64,000 nucleotides of DNA from Hydrogenimonas sp. (GTDB lineage: Bacteria > Campylobacterota > Campylobacteria > Campylobacterales > Hydrogenimonadaceae). The stretch covers positions 558,001-622,000 of the forward strand of contig AP019005.1 in the NCBI GenBank assembly GCA_003945285.1. The letters run 5' to 3'. Below the pieces are notes generated by a model. The model did not search any database and was not told where the DNA came from. It saw only the letters and a list, made by a program, of their open reading frames with translations. Below are positions 9,686 through 17,042 of the stretch, in pieces; the first letter of the stretch is position 1, and each line of letters begins with the position of its first letter. The position numbers and the translations under genes were made by a program.

Positions 9686-10335
9686 AGATTTTTGATCGAC
9701 CCCAGTGACTCGAGGCTTCTGCTCTTTTTGATTACGAACCAGACTCTGTAGTAGATCATATCGTAAGGGACGGGGCCGAAGAAGCGGCTGTCGGTAGAGT
9801 TGTCACGGAAGTCTCCCATGAAAAAGTAGCTCTTTTCGGGTATTACCGTTTTGGGGTAATCTATGAGCTCTTTCGGGCCTCTCACCCCGTCGATGTGTGT
9901 TATGTCGTAGAACTTTTCGTAAGGGTTTTTCAGCCAGCATCCATCTTCGTCGAAAAAGGTTTCGATGCCGTACTTTTTCGCATAACGGCATGTCGCTTTG
10001 GAGTCGCTCTCTATCTGAAGATATAGATTTTTATCTCCCAGAAAGAGCCTGTCCTTCGGCAGTGCCACACACCTTTTAAGATAGAGACGCCTCTCCATGG
10101 GGTGCCTGAAAGCCAGCAGGTCACCGCGCCCTATACCTTCCGGACGGCTGTAGATATGGCTATCTATGAAAAAGCCCCATGAAGGAACATGTATACCGGC
10201 AGAGATGTTCTCCACCACCGCATAGTCACCCTCTACGAGGGTGTAGTTCATGCTTATATCCGTAATTTCGTAGGGGCGTACGAAAGCTGTTGCGACAAGA
10301 AGAGCCAAAAGCACCGGAAGTACCGTTTTCATCAT
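9682..10335 (-). CDS. lepB: Signal peptidase I
   Basis: Membrane-anchored S26 serine protease that removes signal peptides from exported proteins. One N-terminal membrane segment (about 3-20) precedes the catalytic Ser box around DISMNYTLVEGD. The general-base Lys lies in RRLYLKRCVALPKD, and the signature box GDFRDNSTDSRFFGPVP is intact near residue 190. 217 residues, normal for a compact bacterial type I enzyme. The start is ATG 10335. A TACAAT hexamer ends 7 nt upstream with no Shine-Dalgarno, so the mRNA may be leaderless. Upstream lies a nest of inverted-repeat elements. Confidence 0.9.
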   Translation of the reverse strand: MMKTVLPVLLALLVATAFVRPYEITDISMNYTLVEGDYAVVENISAGIHVPSWGFFIDSHIYSRPEGIGRGDLLAFRHPMERRLYLKRCVALPKDRLFLGDKNLYLQIESDSKATCRYAKKYGIETFFDEDGCWLKNPYEKFYDITHIDGVRGPKELIDYPKTVIPEKSYFFMGDFRDNSTDSRFFGPVPYDMIYYRVWFVIKKSRSLESLGSIKNL

Positions 10336-10375
10336 AATCCATATTGTAGGGAGTTGCCGCTTTGGCGGCGGTAAA

Positions 10376-10707
10376 CCCTAATCTCGAAATAGAATGGTTT
10401 GAACCCGGATTTTGCAATAGAGATCACAGAACTCTACGCAAACCATTGCGCCGTGGGCACTCACAGAGAAACAATCGATGCACCTATGGGTGCACCTCAT
10501 GTTTTCCGCAAGCACCCACAGCACAAGCGTTTGGCAGATTACAAGCGATTCTAATGCAAAATCCGGGTTGAAATCGTTACGATGCTTGTGGTCAGGCGGT
10601 TTCGGGAAAATTTTAGGCGCACCCGTCAGGTGCGTCGACGGTTTTCCCAAAAGTGCATGGCTGCAATGATCGTGACGAGTTCTTCTATTTCTATTTCGAT
10701 ATTAGGG
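10376..10707. repeat. MITE-like element A, interrupted copy
   Basis: Inverted-repeat element with ends CCCTAATCTCGAAATAGA (10376-10393) and its near-complement (10690-10707; one mismatch in 18). Without the 164-bp insert and one copy of the 5-bp duplication it would be 163 bp, against 164 bp for the intact relative at 24269-24432, which it matches along its length. The centre folds as GCGCACCCGTCAGGTGCG. No open reading frame of its own: a non-autonomous element. Confidence 0.82.
10404..10567. mobile_element. MITE-like element A', inserted inside element A
   Basis: 164-bp element bounded by CCCGGATTTTGCAATAGA and its inverted copy (one mismatch in 18), flanked on both sides by TTGAA (10399-10403 and 10568-10572). 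The uninterrupted relative at 24269-24432 has a single TTGAA at this place, so TTGAA is a target-site duplication. Its ends match those of the host element at 13 of 18 positions and the interiors align, so it is a diverged member of the same family. Confidence 0.82.
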
Positions 10708-10788
10708 TGAAACCCTCTCCCAAGAGTACAGATGGTATAATGACTCTTTAAACGGGCGACGAACCGTGCCGCAAAAAGAGGAGGGGTG

Positions 10789-12612
10789 ATGCCGCAAAAA
10801 GAGGGCAAATATGAGGTGCTGAAACGGGTTTTCGGCCACACCGGTTTCAGGCCGCTTCAGGAGAGGGCGGTAGATGCGGCTTTAAGAGGAAAAGATCTGC
10901 TTCTTATTCTTCCCACCGGCGGCGGAAAATCGCTCTGTTACCAGCTCCCCGCACTTCTCAAAGAGGGAGTTACCGTAGTCATCTCCCCGCTTCTGGCACT
11001 TATGCAGGATCAGGTAAGGGCTTTAAAGCTGCAGGGTATCGGAGCGGAGATGATCGGTTCCATGCAGGGCAGAGAGGAGATAGATGCAGTGATGCAGGGG
11101 CTTCGAAAGGGTGAAGTGAAGCTGCTCTATATAGCTCCCGAGCGCTTCAATGCTTTCGGTTTTACCGATCTGCTGCGTTCGATTCCGGTAGCCTCTTTCG
11201 TTGTAGACGAAGCGCACTGCGTCAGTGAGTGGGGGCATGAGTTCAGAGAGGAGTACAGGCGGCTGCACCGACTCAAAGAGCTCTTTCCCGACACTCCCGT
11301 TTCGGCATTTACGGCAACCGCTACGCCCCAAGTGGAAGAGGATATCGCCAGGCAGCTGGGGTTGAAAGATCCTGTCAGGCTCAGAGGTTCGGTATACCGG
11401 GAGAATCTTCTGATAAGGGCCGAGCCGAGGTCGGGAGACGGAAGGGGACAGCTGCTCAGGTTCCTATCGCGTTTCAAAGGTGAAAGCGGCATAGTCTACA
11501 CCTTCACCCGCAATGCGGCGGAGTCGCTGGCCGGCTATCTGCAGAGTGAGGGGATAAGCGCTATGGCCTACCATGCCGGTCTCGGCAGGGAGGATCGTCA
11601 GAACGCCTACCACGCTTTCGTTCACGACGAGACGGATGTCATAGTCGCCACCGTGGCGTTCGGAATGGGGATAGACAAATCCAATATACGTTTCGTAGTC
11701 CATATGAGTATGCCCAAGACTCTCGAGGGCTACTACCAGGAGATTGGCCGTGCCGGCCGTGACGGAGTGCAGAGCGAGACGCTGCTGCTCTACAGTGCGG
11801 CGGATGCGGCTCAGCGGGCATCTCTTCTGGAAGGGCTGGAGGAGGGGAGCTACAAACAGAGTGCCTACGGGAAACTGGAGAAGATGGTCAACTACAGCAG
11901 GAGCGAATCTTGCCGCCATATGCAGCTGGCCGAATATTTCGGAGAGAGTATGGAGCCCTGCGGAAATAGGTGCGACAACTGTACGGCACCCCCCGCCGAC
12001 AAGAGAGATATAACGAAGGAGTCGAGGCAGCTTCTTTCGGCGGTCTACCGTACCTCACAGAGTTTCGGCAAAAATCATATAATCGACATTCTGCGGGGAA
12101 GCAGAAACGGTAAAATCGTTCAGTTCGGGCACGACTCTCTCTCCGTATACGGCATCGGCACGGAGCTTGGCAGGCGGCAGTGGGAGACGGTGACGGAGAG
12201 GCTTTTGGAGATAGGCGCACTGGTGCGGGGCGAGCACCGGAATCTGTTGATTACGAAATTTGGCGCAGAGATACTCAAAGGTCAAAAAAGCGTAGATATA
12301 AGATCTTCCCGTATGCAGGCCGTGGAGCGCAAAGGGAAGAGAAAGAGAGAGGCAGCCGCCCTGTACGACTGCGATCCCCGCCTCTTCGACGAGCTTCGCA
12401 GACTGAGGAAGGAGATAGCCGGCGAAAAAGGGGTGCCCGCCTATCAGGTTTTCAGTGACAAGACCCTCGTTCAGATGGCTGCTAAGCTTCCGCAAAACAG
12501 AGAAGAGATGCTGGAGATAAGCGGGATAGCGGAGGTGAAAATGGAGCGTTTCGGAGAGCCTTTTTTGAAACTCTGTATCGAGCTTGGAAAGAGGGTCGAA
12601 GCTGTAGAGTGA
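10789..12612 (+). CDS. recQ: ATP-dependent DNA helicase RecQ
   Basis: 3'-5' SF2 helicase acting in recombination and replication repair. Order of domains: helicase core with Walker A LPTGGGKS (about 45), DEAH box VVDEAHCVSEWGHEF (about 138-152), motif III SAFTATATP, motif V IVATVAFGMGIDKSNIRFV and motif VI QEIGRAGRDG. Then comes a RQC zinc site (CRHMQLAEYF through CGNRCDNC, about 370-398), a winged helix, and a C-terminal HRDC domain (about 525-605). 607 residues from ATG 10789, the normal full length; GTG 10786 is a possible alternative. GAGGAGG lies just upstream. A TATAAT-like box is at about 10735. Confidence 0.93.
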   Translation: MPQKEGKYEVLKRVFGHTGFRPLQERAVDAALRGKDLLLILPTGGGKSLCYQLPALLKEGVTVVISPLLALMQDQVRALKLQGIGAEMIGSMQGREEIDAVMQGLRKGEVKLLYIAPERFNAFGFTDLLRSIPVASFVVDEAHCVSEWGHEFREEYRRLHRLKELFPDTPVSAFTATATPQVEEDIARQLGLKDPVRLRGSVYRENLLIRAEPRSGDGRGQLLRFLSRFKGESGIVYTFTRNAAESLAGYLQSEGISAMAYHAGLGREDRQNAYHAFVHDETDVIVATVAFGMGIDKSNIRFVVHMSMPKTLEGYYQEIGRAGRDGVQSETLLLYSAADAAQRASLLEGLEEGSYKQSAYGKLEKMVNYSRSESCRHMQLAEYFGESMEPCGNRCDNCTAPPADKRDITKESRQLLSAVYRTSQSFGKNHIIDILRGSRNGKIVQFGHDSLSVYGIGTELGRRQWETVTERLLEIGALVRGEHRNLLITKFGAEILKGQKSVDIRSSRMQAVERKGKRKREAAALYDCDPRLFDELRRLRKEIAGEKGVPAYQVFSDKTLVQMAAKLPQNREEMLEISGIAEVKMERFGEPFLKLCIELGKRVEAVE

Positions 12613-12696
12613 AAGTACCCTTATGGTATAGTTTTGCAAATCTCTACCGGATGATCTTCTCGCAGAGAGGATGATCCGAAACATAAAGGATCGATT

Positions 12697-12972
12697 ATGG
12701 CAGGATGTGAAGATCTGAAAGAGCTGTTGGAGATCGAAGTGATCCCCGATGTCGAAGAGATGATCGACGAACTCTTTGAAGAGATCGCCGAGGCGAAGAG
12801 GGCCGATGAAGAGTCCAAAGCCGAGTATGCCGAGCTGCAGGAGCTTAGAACATCTTTTCTGGCGCTTTTGAGTGATATAGAAGATGGAGAGGTGGACGAA
12901 GAGGAGTGCGGCGAGATATACAGGGAGCTTGTAGAGATGATAGAGTCGCAGGAGGGTGCAGATGGTGTGTGA
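12697..12972 (+). CDS. Small acidic helical protein, unknown function
   Basis: 91 residues, strongly acidic (many Glu/Asp), predicted all-helical, without signal peptide or membrane segment. Not recognised as a named family. Its C-terminal part reads EVDEEECGEIYRELVEM. The same pattern (MDEWECGELYEEF) appears in the split gene immediately downstream, so the two are tandem paralogues. It starts at ATG 12697 and its end overlaps the next start by 11 nt, implying translational coupling. Function cannot be assigned. Confidence 0.6.
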   Translation: MAGCEDLKELLEIEVIPDVEEMIDELFEEIAEAKRADEESKAEYAELQELRTSFLALLSDIEDGEVDEEECGEIYRELVEMIESQEGADGV

Positions 12973-13479
12973 GAAGCTGGAAACCTACATCAACGGAGAT
13001 CTTCTTCCATTTCTGGAGAGTGCCCGCACCGTTTACGAACGTGAAGGCGACGACTCGAGGGTACTTGCGATAGACGACTTGCGACAAACTCTCGCTGAAA
13101 TAGTTGAAGTAAGGGCACCTCTAAAAACCCATGCCCGGCCATAGAAGGCAAAGAGAGCGTCAGATTTCGTAGAAGGTCGACACAGGGCTACCTGAAGGTA
13201 ACTCAAGGAGAGCTTCTGCGAAAGATGGCGCTCTATTTGCCTTCCCTACGGGCTTTGCAAGCTTTCACGCAGTCGGCGTTGCCGCTCCTTGAATTGGCTT
13301 TGGCCAGTCCTGCGTCGCGGCGCCTTGTCTGCGCAAAAGCTTGCAAAGCTATGGCTGGGCATGGGTTTTTAGAGGTGCCCATAAGAGGTCATATCATGGA
13401 TGAGTGGGAGTGCGGTGAGCTTTATGAAGAGTTCAGGCGCTACAGGAAAAGCGGAGAGTTTTTGGATAAAATACTCTGA
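12962..13479 (+). pseudogene. Small gene split by a MITE, paralogue of the gene upstream
   Basis: Two halves of one gene. The first (12962-13112) starts at ATG with GGAGG 6 nt upstream and reads through to RQTLAEIVEV. The second (13385-13479) begins RGHIMDEWECGELYEEF and ends at TGA. Removing 272 bp (element 13113-13380 plus the next 4 bp ATAA) joins them in frame as 81 residues. The junction then aligns with the upstream paralogue around the shared DExECGE(L/I)Y motif. As it stands, the first half reads into the element and stops at 13144, with an altered tail APLKTHARP. The normal function is unknown. Confidence 0.72.
13113..13380. mobile_element. 268-bp MITE with 32-bp terminal inverted repeats
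   Basis: Ends GGGCACCTCTAAAAACCC through CCATAG and the exact inverted sequence, one mismatch over 32 bp. Inside are two further inverted pairs: AAGGCAAAGAGAGCG (13145-13159) with its complement at 13229-13243, and GCTTTGCAAGCTTTCACGC (13252-13270) with its complement at 13331-13349. The whole can therefore fold as a multi-branched hairpin. The flanks GTAA and ATAA suggest an imperfect 4-bp target duplication. No transposase is encoded; it must be moved in trans. A solo end lies at 1638-1667. Confidence 0.82.
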
Positions 13480-13505
13480 CCTCAATATTGCAAAGGAGCG
13501 TGAAG

Positions 13506-13805
13506 ATGGAGATCAAAGAGTGCAAAACCCTCGAAGAGCTGCGAAAAGAGGTAGACAAGGTCGATGATAAGATAGTGGAACTCATAGCCGTACGCAACGA
13601 CTACATAAAGCAGGCGGCAAAGTTCAAACACACTGTCGATGAGATAAAGGCGGACGAGAGGATAGAGGATGTTCTCAACCATGTTCGCCACAAAGCTCTC
13701 ACACTCGGAGTATCACCGAACATGGTGGTCGAAATATACAAGAAGATGATTGACGATATGGTCGAGACGGAGATTGCGGAGTTCAGAAACAAGGGTTCGT
13801 TCTAG
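13506..13805 (+). CDS. Chorismate mutase, AroQ type (monofunctional)
   Basis: 99 residues, all-helical type II chorismate mutase domain that rearranges chorismate to prephenate for Phe/Tyr synthesis. Visible: LRKEVDKVDDKIVELIAVR near the start, with the family's conserved acidic/Arg helix; then YIKQAAKFK, ADERIEDVLNHVRHKA and VEIYKKMIDDMVE. ATG 13506 is chosen because AAAGGAG precedes it; an in-frame TTG at 13488 is less likely. The size equals a single AroQ domain, so it is not fused to prephenate dehydratase. Isochorismate-pyruvate lyase (PchB-like) activity is the main alternative, because that family has the same fold. No siderophore genes are adjacent, so mutase is favoured. Confidence 0.75.
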   Translation: MEIKECKTLEELRKEVDKVDDKIVELIAVRNDYIKQAAKFKHTVDEIKADERIEDVLNHVRHKALTLGVSPNMVVEIYKKMIDDMVETEIAEFRNKGSF

Positions 13806-13887
13806 GGGGAATGGTGACTTTTCTTGACTCTGCCTTAAGAATAATCTGTAGAGGCGGTATCTCTATGGATGGAAAACTTTTCTCTGC

Positions 13888-13893
13888 TATACT
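13888..13893 (+). promoter_or_regulatory. TATACT -10 box, candidate leaderless start
   Basis: TATACT ends exactly 6 nt before the ATG at 13900, and no Shine-Dalgarno is visible, so transcription could begin at or next to the start codon. Confidence 0.4.
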
Positions 13894-13899
13894 CGAATC

Positions 13900-14205
13900 A
13901 TGAAGAGATTGAGGAACTTTACAAGCCGGCTTATGCTGCTCTTTATGACATGTTTCGTCATGCACGACTACATAACCGGGCAGGGTGATGCGGTTGCAAA
14001 GATTGTATCCGTACAACCATACTCCCAGCAGCTCAATCTACACACCGCAGCCGTAGAGCACCAGGCATTCCATATGCTAGCGCTCGGTGAACTTATCATG
14101 CAGCCTCAATACTTCCCCGCAGACTTGAAACTTCACTTTTCATACTCTATGAATCTTGCCGACAGGCCGGCTTCACCACCTTTTACACCTCCTAAAACAG
14201 TATAG
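13900..14205 (+). CDS. Small exported or membrane-anchored protein upstream of an RND operon
   Basis: 101 residues with a basic N-terminus and one hydrophobic segment (LMLLFMTCFVM, about 11-21), then a polar domain with the pattern HQAFHMLALGEL and a Pro-rich end (SPPFTPPK). Not a family I can name. A protein of the same size, build and position (32064-32369, HHMFHLSAIPAS, ending RPP) precedes the second RND operon. Both may be periplasmic metal-related accessories, but similarity is short and this is inference. There is no ribosome site; TATACT lies 6 nt before the ATG. Confidence 0.55.
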   Translation: MKRLRNFTSRLMLLFMTCFVMHDYITGQGDAVAKIVSVQPYSQQLNLHTAAVEHQAFHMLALGELIMQPQYFPADLKLHFSYSMNLADRPASPPFTPPKTV

Positions 14206-14470
14206 TCCACTTTTTTGGCCCAACCCTCTTATACTGCGTAATGCTTGTGTAAACCAGAGGCTTTGAAGGGGAGTAAAATCCCCTACTTTCTCCAATGCTT
14301 TTTTAACAGACAAAGCGCAGTTTCAGGGATGAGGCTACGCTTTTTCCCTATGTAGGTCAACAGGGAATACCAGTTAACGAGTTTGATTCAGGCGGCTCTT
14401 CAAGAGAGCCTCTAACTGCTCGGACCGTTAATATCCATGTATGGTTCAGAGTCGAAAAAGGAGTATCGTT
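14206..14470 (+). promoter_or_regulatory. Structured leader upstream of the RND efflux operon
   Basis: 265 bp without a gene. It contains two good hairpins: GGGGAGTAAAATCCCC at about 14270 and GGCTCTTCAAGAGAGCC at about 14395. Between them is a region with AGGGATGAGGCTACGC and CCCTATGTAGGTCAACAGGG that can also pair. Such a long folded leader before a metal efflux operon suggests regulation by RNA or a metal-responsive repressor. GGGGAGTA followed by a GTCAACA-like element is loosely reminiscent of the yybP-ykoY (Mn) riboswitch, but the conserved core is not convincing. Confidence 0.35.
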
Positions 14471-14809
14471 ATGTCAAAACCTATTATCCTGCTTTTGGCC
14501 GCCATTATTTCACTTCAGGCCGAACAGGCACAGTTGAGTGACCTTGAGTATTCATCACTGCTCAGATATGACTTCAGGCCGAACAGGCCGGTAGGCAAAT
14601 ATGAGAAGTTGCGCTCCTATGCGAAGGTGTCACCCTCCAAGGCGCAGGAGATAGCACGAAAGAGCTGTTCAGGCGGTGAAGAGATAGATTATACAAGACT
14701 TGCAAGAGAGAGAAGGCTGCTCTTCTACCGTATTTTTACGAAGAGCTATATAGTGAAAGTAAATGCGCTCGACGGCGCACTGATCGAGTGTAAAAGGAGA
14801 AAACTTTGA
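14471..14809 (+). CDS. Small exported protein with a PepSY-like domain, first gene of the efflux operon
   Basis: 112 residues. Signal peptide MSKPIILLLAAIISLQAEQA, then a short domain. The second half, SPSKAQEIARKSC through YIVKVNALDGALIEC, follows the pattern of PepSY repeats (helix, then two strands ending in a V-x-A-x-x-G-x-(L/I) turn). ATG 14471 has AAAGGAG upstream; the in-frame ATG at 14441 lacks one and would place charged residues before the signal peptide. Its stop overlaps the start of the TolC gene. PepSY domains often sit beside metal and envelope systems; the function here is inferred to be periplasmic and accessory. Confidence 0.6.
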   Translation: MSKPIILLLAAIISLQAEQAQLSDLEYSSLLRYDFRPNRPVGKYEKLRSYAKVSPSKAQEIARKSCSGGEEIDYTRLARERRLLFYRIFTKSYIVKVNALDGALIECKRRKL

Positions 14810-15981
14810 AAAAGAGCATTGTAGTTTCGGTTCTGTTCGCTTCCATTCTGTCCGCTCAGAGCCTGTCGGATCTTTACAGAGAGGTAGAGAACTCCTCTCT
14901 ATACAAAAGCCGTATCGAAGCGATAGAGGCCGATCGACGCAGTGCGGAAGCGGGACGTTTGAGTGACGGCTGGAGCGCCGGAGCCGATCTGGCCGGAGCC
15001 TACCCGAAAGACGGCTCTTCGTCTGGTGGAGAGTTCTCCGTCAGTATCTCGAAAGAGTTCAACCTGAAGCGTTCGGCGCTTGCCCGCTTCATGCACTACA
15101 ACAAAAACTATTCAGAACTCCGCAAGAGGGTGGAGTTGAACAGAATCAAGGCTCGGATATTCAGGCTATACGGAGAGTACTGCATATCTAAAGAGGCGCT
15201 AAATGCACAGAGGTATCTCGCCTCGATATACAAAGAGATGCTGAAACAGATAGATACAGGTGTACGCTTTGGGGAGTTCGATGTCTCTAAAGCGCTAATG
15301 GCCCATCTTGCCCTCGAAAACCTCAATCTGAAGATTGTGGATACCGAGAGCCGCTTAAGAGGGCTGGAGGGAGAAATCTCCTCTATAATCTTCTTCGATT
15401 CAGCCGCCGAGTGCTCTTTGGAGGAGTTTGACTCCGGCTATCTGCTGAACCCTGAGAACTCCGCCTTCTACCCTATGCTGGAGCTTAAAAGCAGAAAAAT
15501 GAAAGAGGGGCTCGAGCTGAGCCGTTCGCGCATACCGGGGTTAGAGCTGACCGCACAGTACAGCGACGAGATAGATACAAGGCGTGCGACGATAGGTCTA
15601 TCCATACCTCTTTCATTCGGGAAGAGGAGTGAAGCGGAGCGTGCGGCGGCACTGCACGCCTATACTGCCGCTAGAAACGAGGCGGCCGCCCTGAAGAGAG
15701 CCTACGAGAGCTCCTCTGAAGCGTTGTTGGATCGTCTCAACCTCTACAACACGAAGGTCAGGCTCTTCGAATCTTCAATAAACCTCACGACCGATACGCT
15801 GATCGAACAGAGCAGAATCAGATTCAAGGCCGGTGAGGAGAGTCTGCTCTCGCTGCTGAAAGCGACGGAGACCAAACTTCAGATGATAGAGGCCCTGATA
15901 GGGCTGAAAACCAAACGTCACGATGCGGTATCAGACTTCATCGAGAAATATGCAATAGACCCCCAAGGAGTTATTAAATGA
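14806..15981 (+). CDS. TolC-family outer-membrane factor (CzcC/CusC-like)
   Basis: 391-residue outer-membrane channel component of a tripartite metal efflux pump. Signal peptide (MKKSIVVSVLFASILSAQS), then two repeats of long helices typical of the OEP fold, with TIGLSIPLSFGKRSEAE as the second-repeat strand region. TTG start at 14806 overlaps the preceding stop, with AAGGAG upstream. It overlaps the adaptor gene by ATGA. Substrate cannot be read from this subunit; the operon's RND protein is of the heavy-metal type. Confidence 0.85.
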   Translation: MKKSIVVSVLFASILSAQSLSDLYREVENSSLYKSRIEAIEADRRSAEAGRLSDGWSAGADLAGAYPKDGSSSGGEFSVSISKEFNLKRSALARFMHYNKNYSELRKRVELNRIKARIFRLYGEYCISKEALNAQRYLASIYKEMLKQIDTGVRFGEFDVSKALMAHLALENLNLKIVDTESRLRGLEGEISSIIFFDSAAECSLEEFDSGYLLNPENSAFYPMLELKSRKMKEGLELSRSRIPGLELTAQYSDEIDTRRATIGLSIPLSFGKRSEAERAAALHAYTAARNEAAALKRAYESSSEALLDRLNLYNTKVRLFESSINLTTDTLIEQSRIRFKAGEESLLSLLKATETKLQMIEALIGLKTKRHDAVSDFIEKYAIDPQGVIK

Positions 15982-17042
15982 GAAAATTGTTTATCCCGTT
16001 ATTCGTTCTGCTCATGCTGAGCCAGCTCTCTGCGAAAGAGCTGATCGTTACAAGCGGTGCAGCCGGTGTCAAAACCGCGAAACCGAAGCCGACCGAGCGT
16101 GTGTATCTGGGCAGCTACCTGGCCAGGGGGCAGCTCCCGGCAAACGAGGTCTACCGTATAGACGCACCGGTCGAAGGGATTGTGGAGAGGCTCTACGTGC
16201 ATCTGTACGAACCGGTTAAGAGGGGGCAGAAGCTTCTTCTTATAAAGAGCCCGGAGCTTCTGGAGCTTGAAGCCAAATATATAGACTCCCTGATCCAGCT
16301 GGAGTACAACCGGGCGGAAGTGGATCGCCTGAAGCCCCTTTTCGAAGCGGCGGTAGTGGCGAAGAAGCGCTACCTCGAGGCCGAAAATATGCTTATAAAG
16401 TTCAAGACACAGAGCTCATTTTACCGCCATCTTCTACTCGAGTGGGGATTGACTAAGAGCCAGGTAGATGAGATGACCGAAACCAAAAAGCCGTTGGCGA
16501 CCGTAGCAATCTACGCGCCGATAAGCGGTATAGTAAACGATATGGCTGTATACCCCGGTATCTATCTTCAGCGCGGCAAGCATGCGATGACGGTTATAAA
16601 TCCGAAAGGGGTGCACCTGGTGCTTGCGCTTCCCGTCAAGATAGCGAAGCACTTTGAAAGGGGAGAGAAGCTCTTCATCGGCGACAAACCAGTAAAGGTC
16701 GAGTCGGTTTCGGCAAGTGTCGATCCGCGCACACAGACCGTGGCGGTCCATCTCGTTCCCGAAAAGGGGAGCTCTCTCATGGCAGGCGAAAAGAGAAACG
16801 TTAAGCTCTATCGTCCAGAGAGAGCCTATATGCTTCCCGCTTCGGCCGTTATAGAGTACAACGACAAAGAGGCCGTTTTCGTAAAGAGCGGGAAGGGTTT
16901 CAAACCGGTTGTCGTTACGGTAATCTCCCGCAGCGGCAGAGAAGTCTATCTCCGCTCAAAAGAGCTTACTGCGGCAAGCGATGTCGCCGTAAGCGGTGTA
17001 ATTGCCCTCAAAGGTGCGCTGGAAGGAGCCGGAGGTGATTGA
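15978..17042 (+). CDS. HlyD/CzcB-like periplasmic adaptor of RND efflux
   Basis: 354-residue membrane-fusion protein linking the inner-membrane RND pump to the outer-membrane channel. Signal peptide MRKLFIPLFVLLMLSQLSA. The lipoyl half-motifs are YRIDAPVEGIVERLYVH (about 56-72) and ATVAIYAPISGIVNDMAVY (about 174-192), with a helical hairpin between. A beta-barrel and membrane-proximal domain follow. There is no His-rich tract, unlike the adaptor of the second operon. It overlaps its neighbours at both ends, so the three pump genes are translationally coupled. Confidence 0.85.
   Translation: MRKLFIPLFVLLMLSQLSAKELIVTSGAAGVKTAKPKPTERVYLGSYLARGQLPANEVYRIDAPVEGIVERLYVHLYEPVKRGQKLLLIKSPELLELEAKYIDSLIQLEYNRAEVDRLKPLFEAAVVAKKRYLEAENMLIKFKTQSSFYRHLLLEWGLTKSQVDEMTETKKPLATVAIYAPISGIVNDMAVYPGIYLQRGKHAMTVINPKGVHLVLALPVKIAKHFERGEKLFIGDKPVKVESVSASVDPRTQTVAVHLVPEKGSSLMAGEKRNVKLYRPERAYMLPASAVIEYNDKEAVFVKSGKGFKPVVVTVISRSGREVYLRSKELTAASDVAVSGVIALKGALEGAGGD

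Noticed and set aside
13225-13479. Plus-strand frame of 84 codons as an independent gene
   Set aside because: Its first half is MITE sequence; only 13385-13479 is genuine coding sequence from the split gene.
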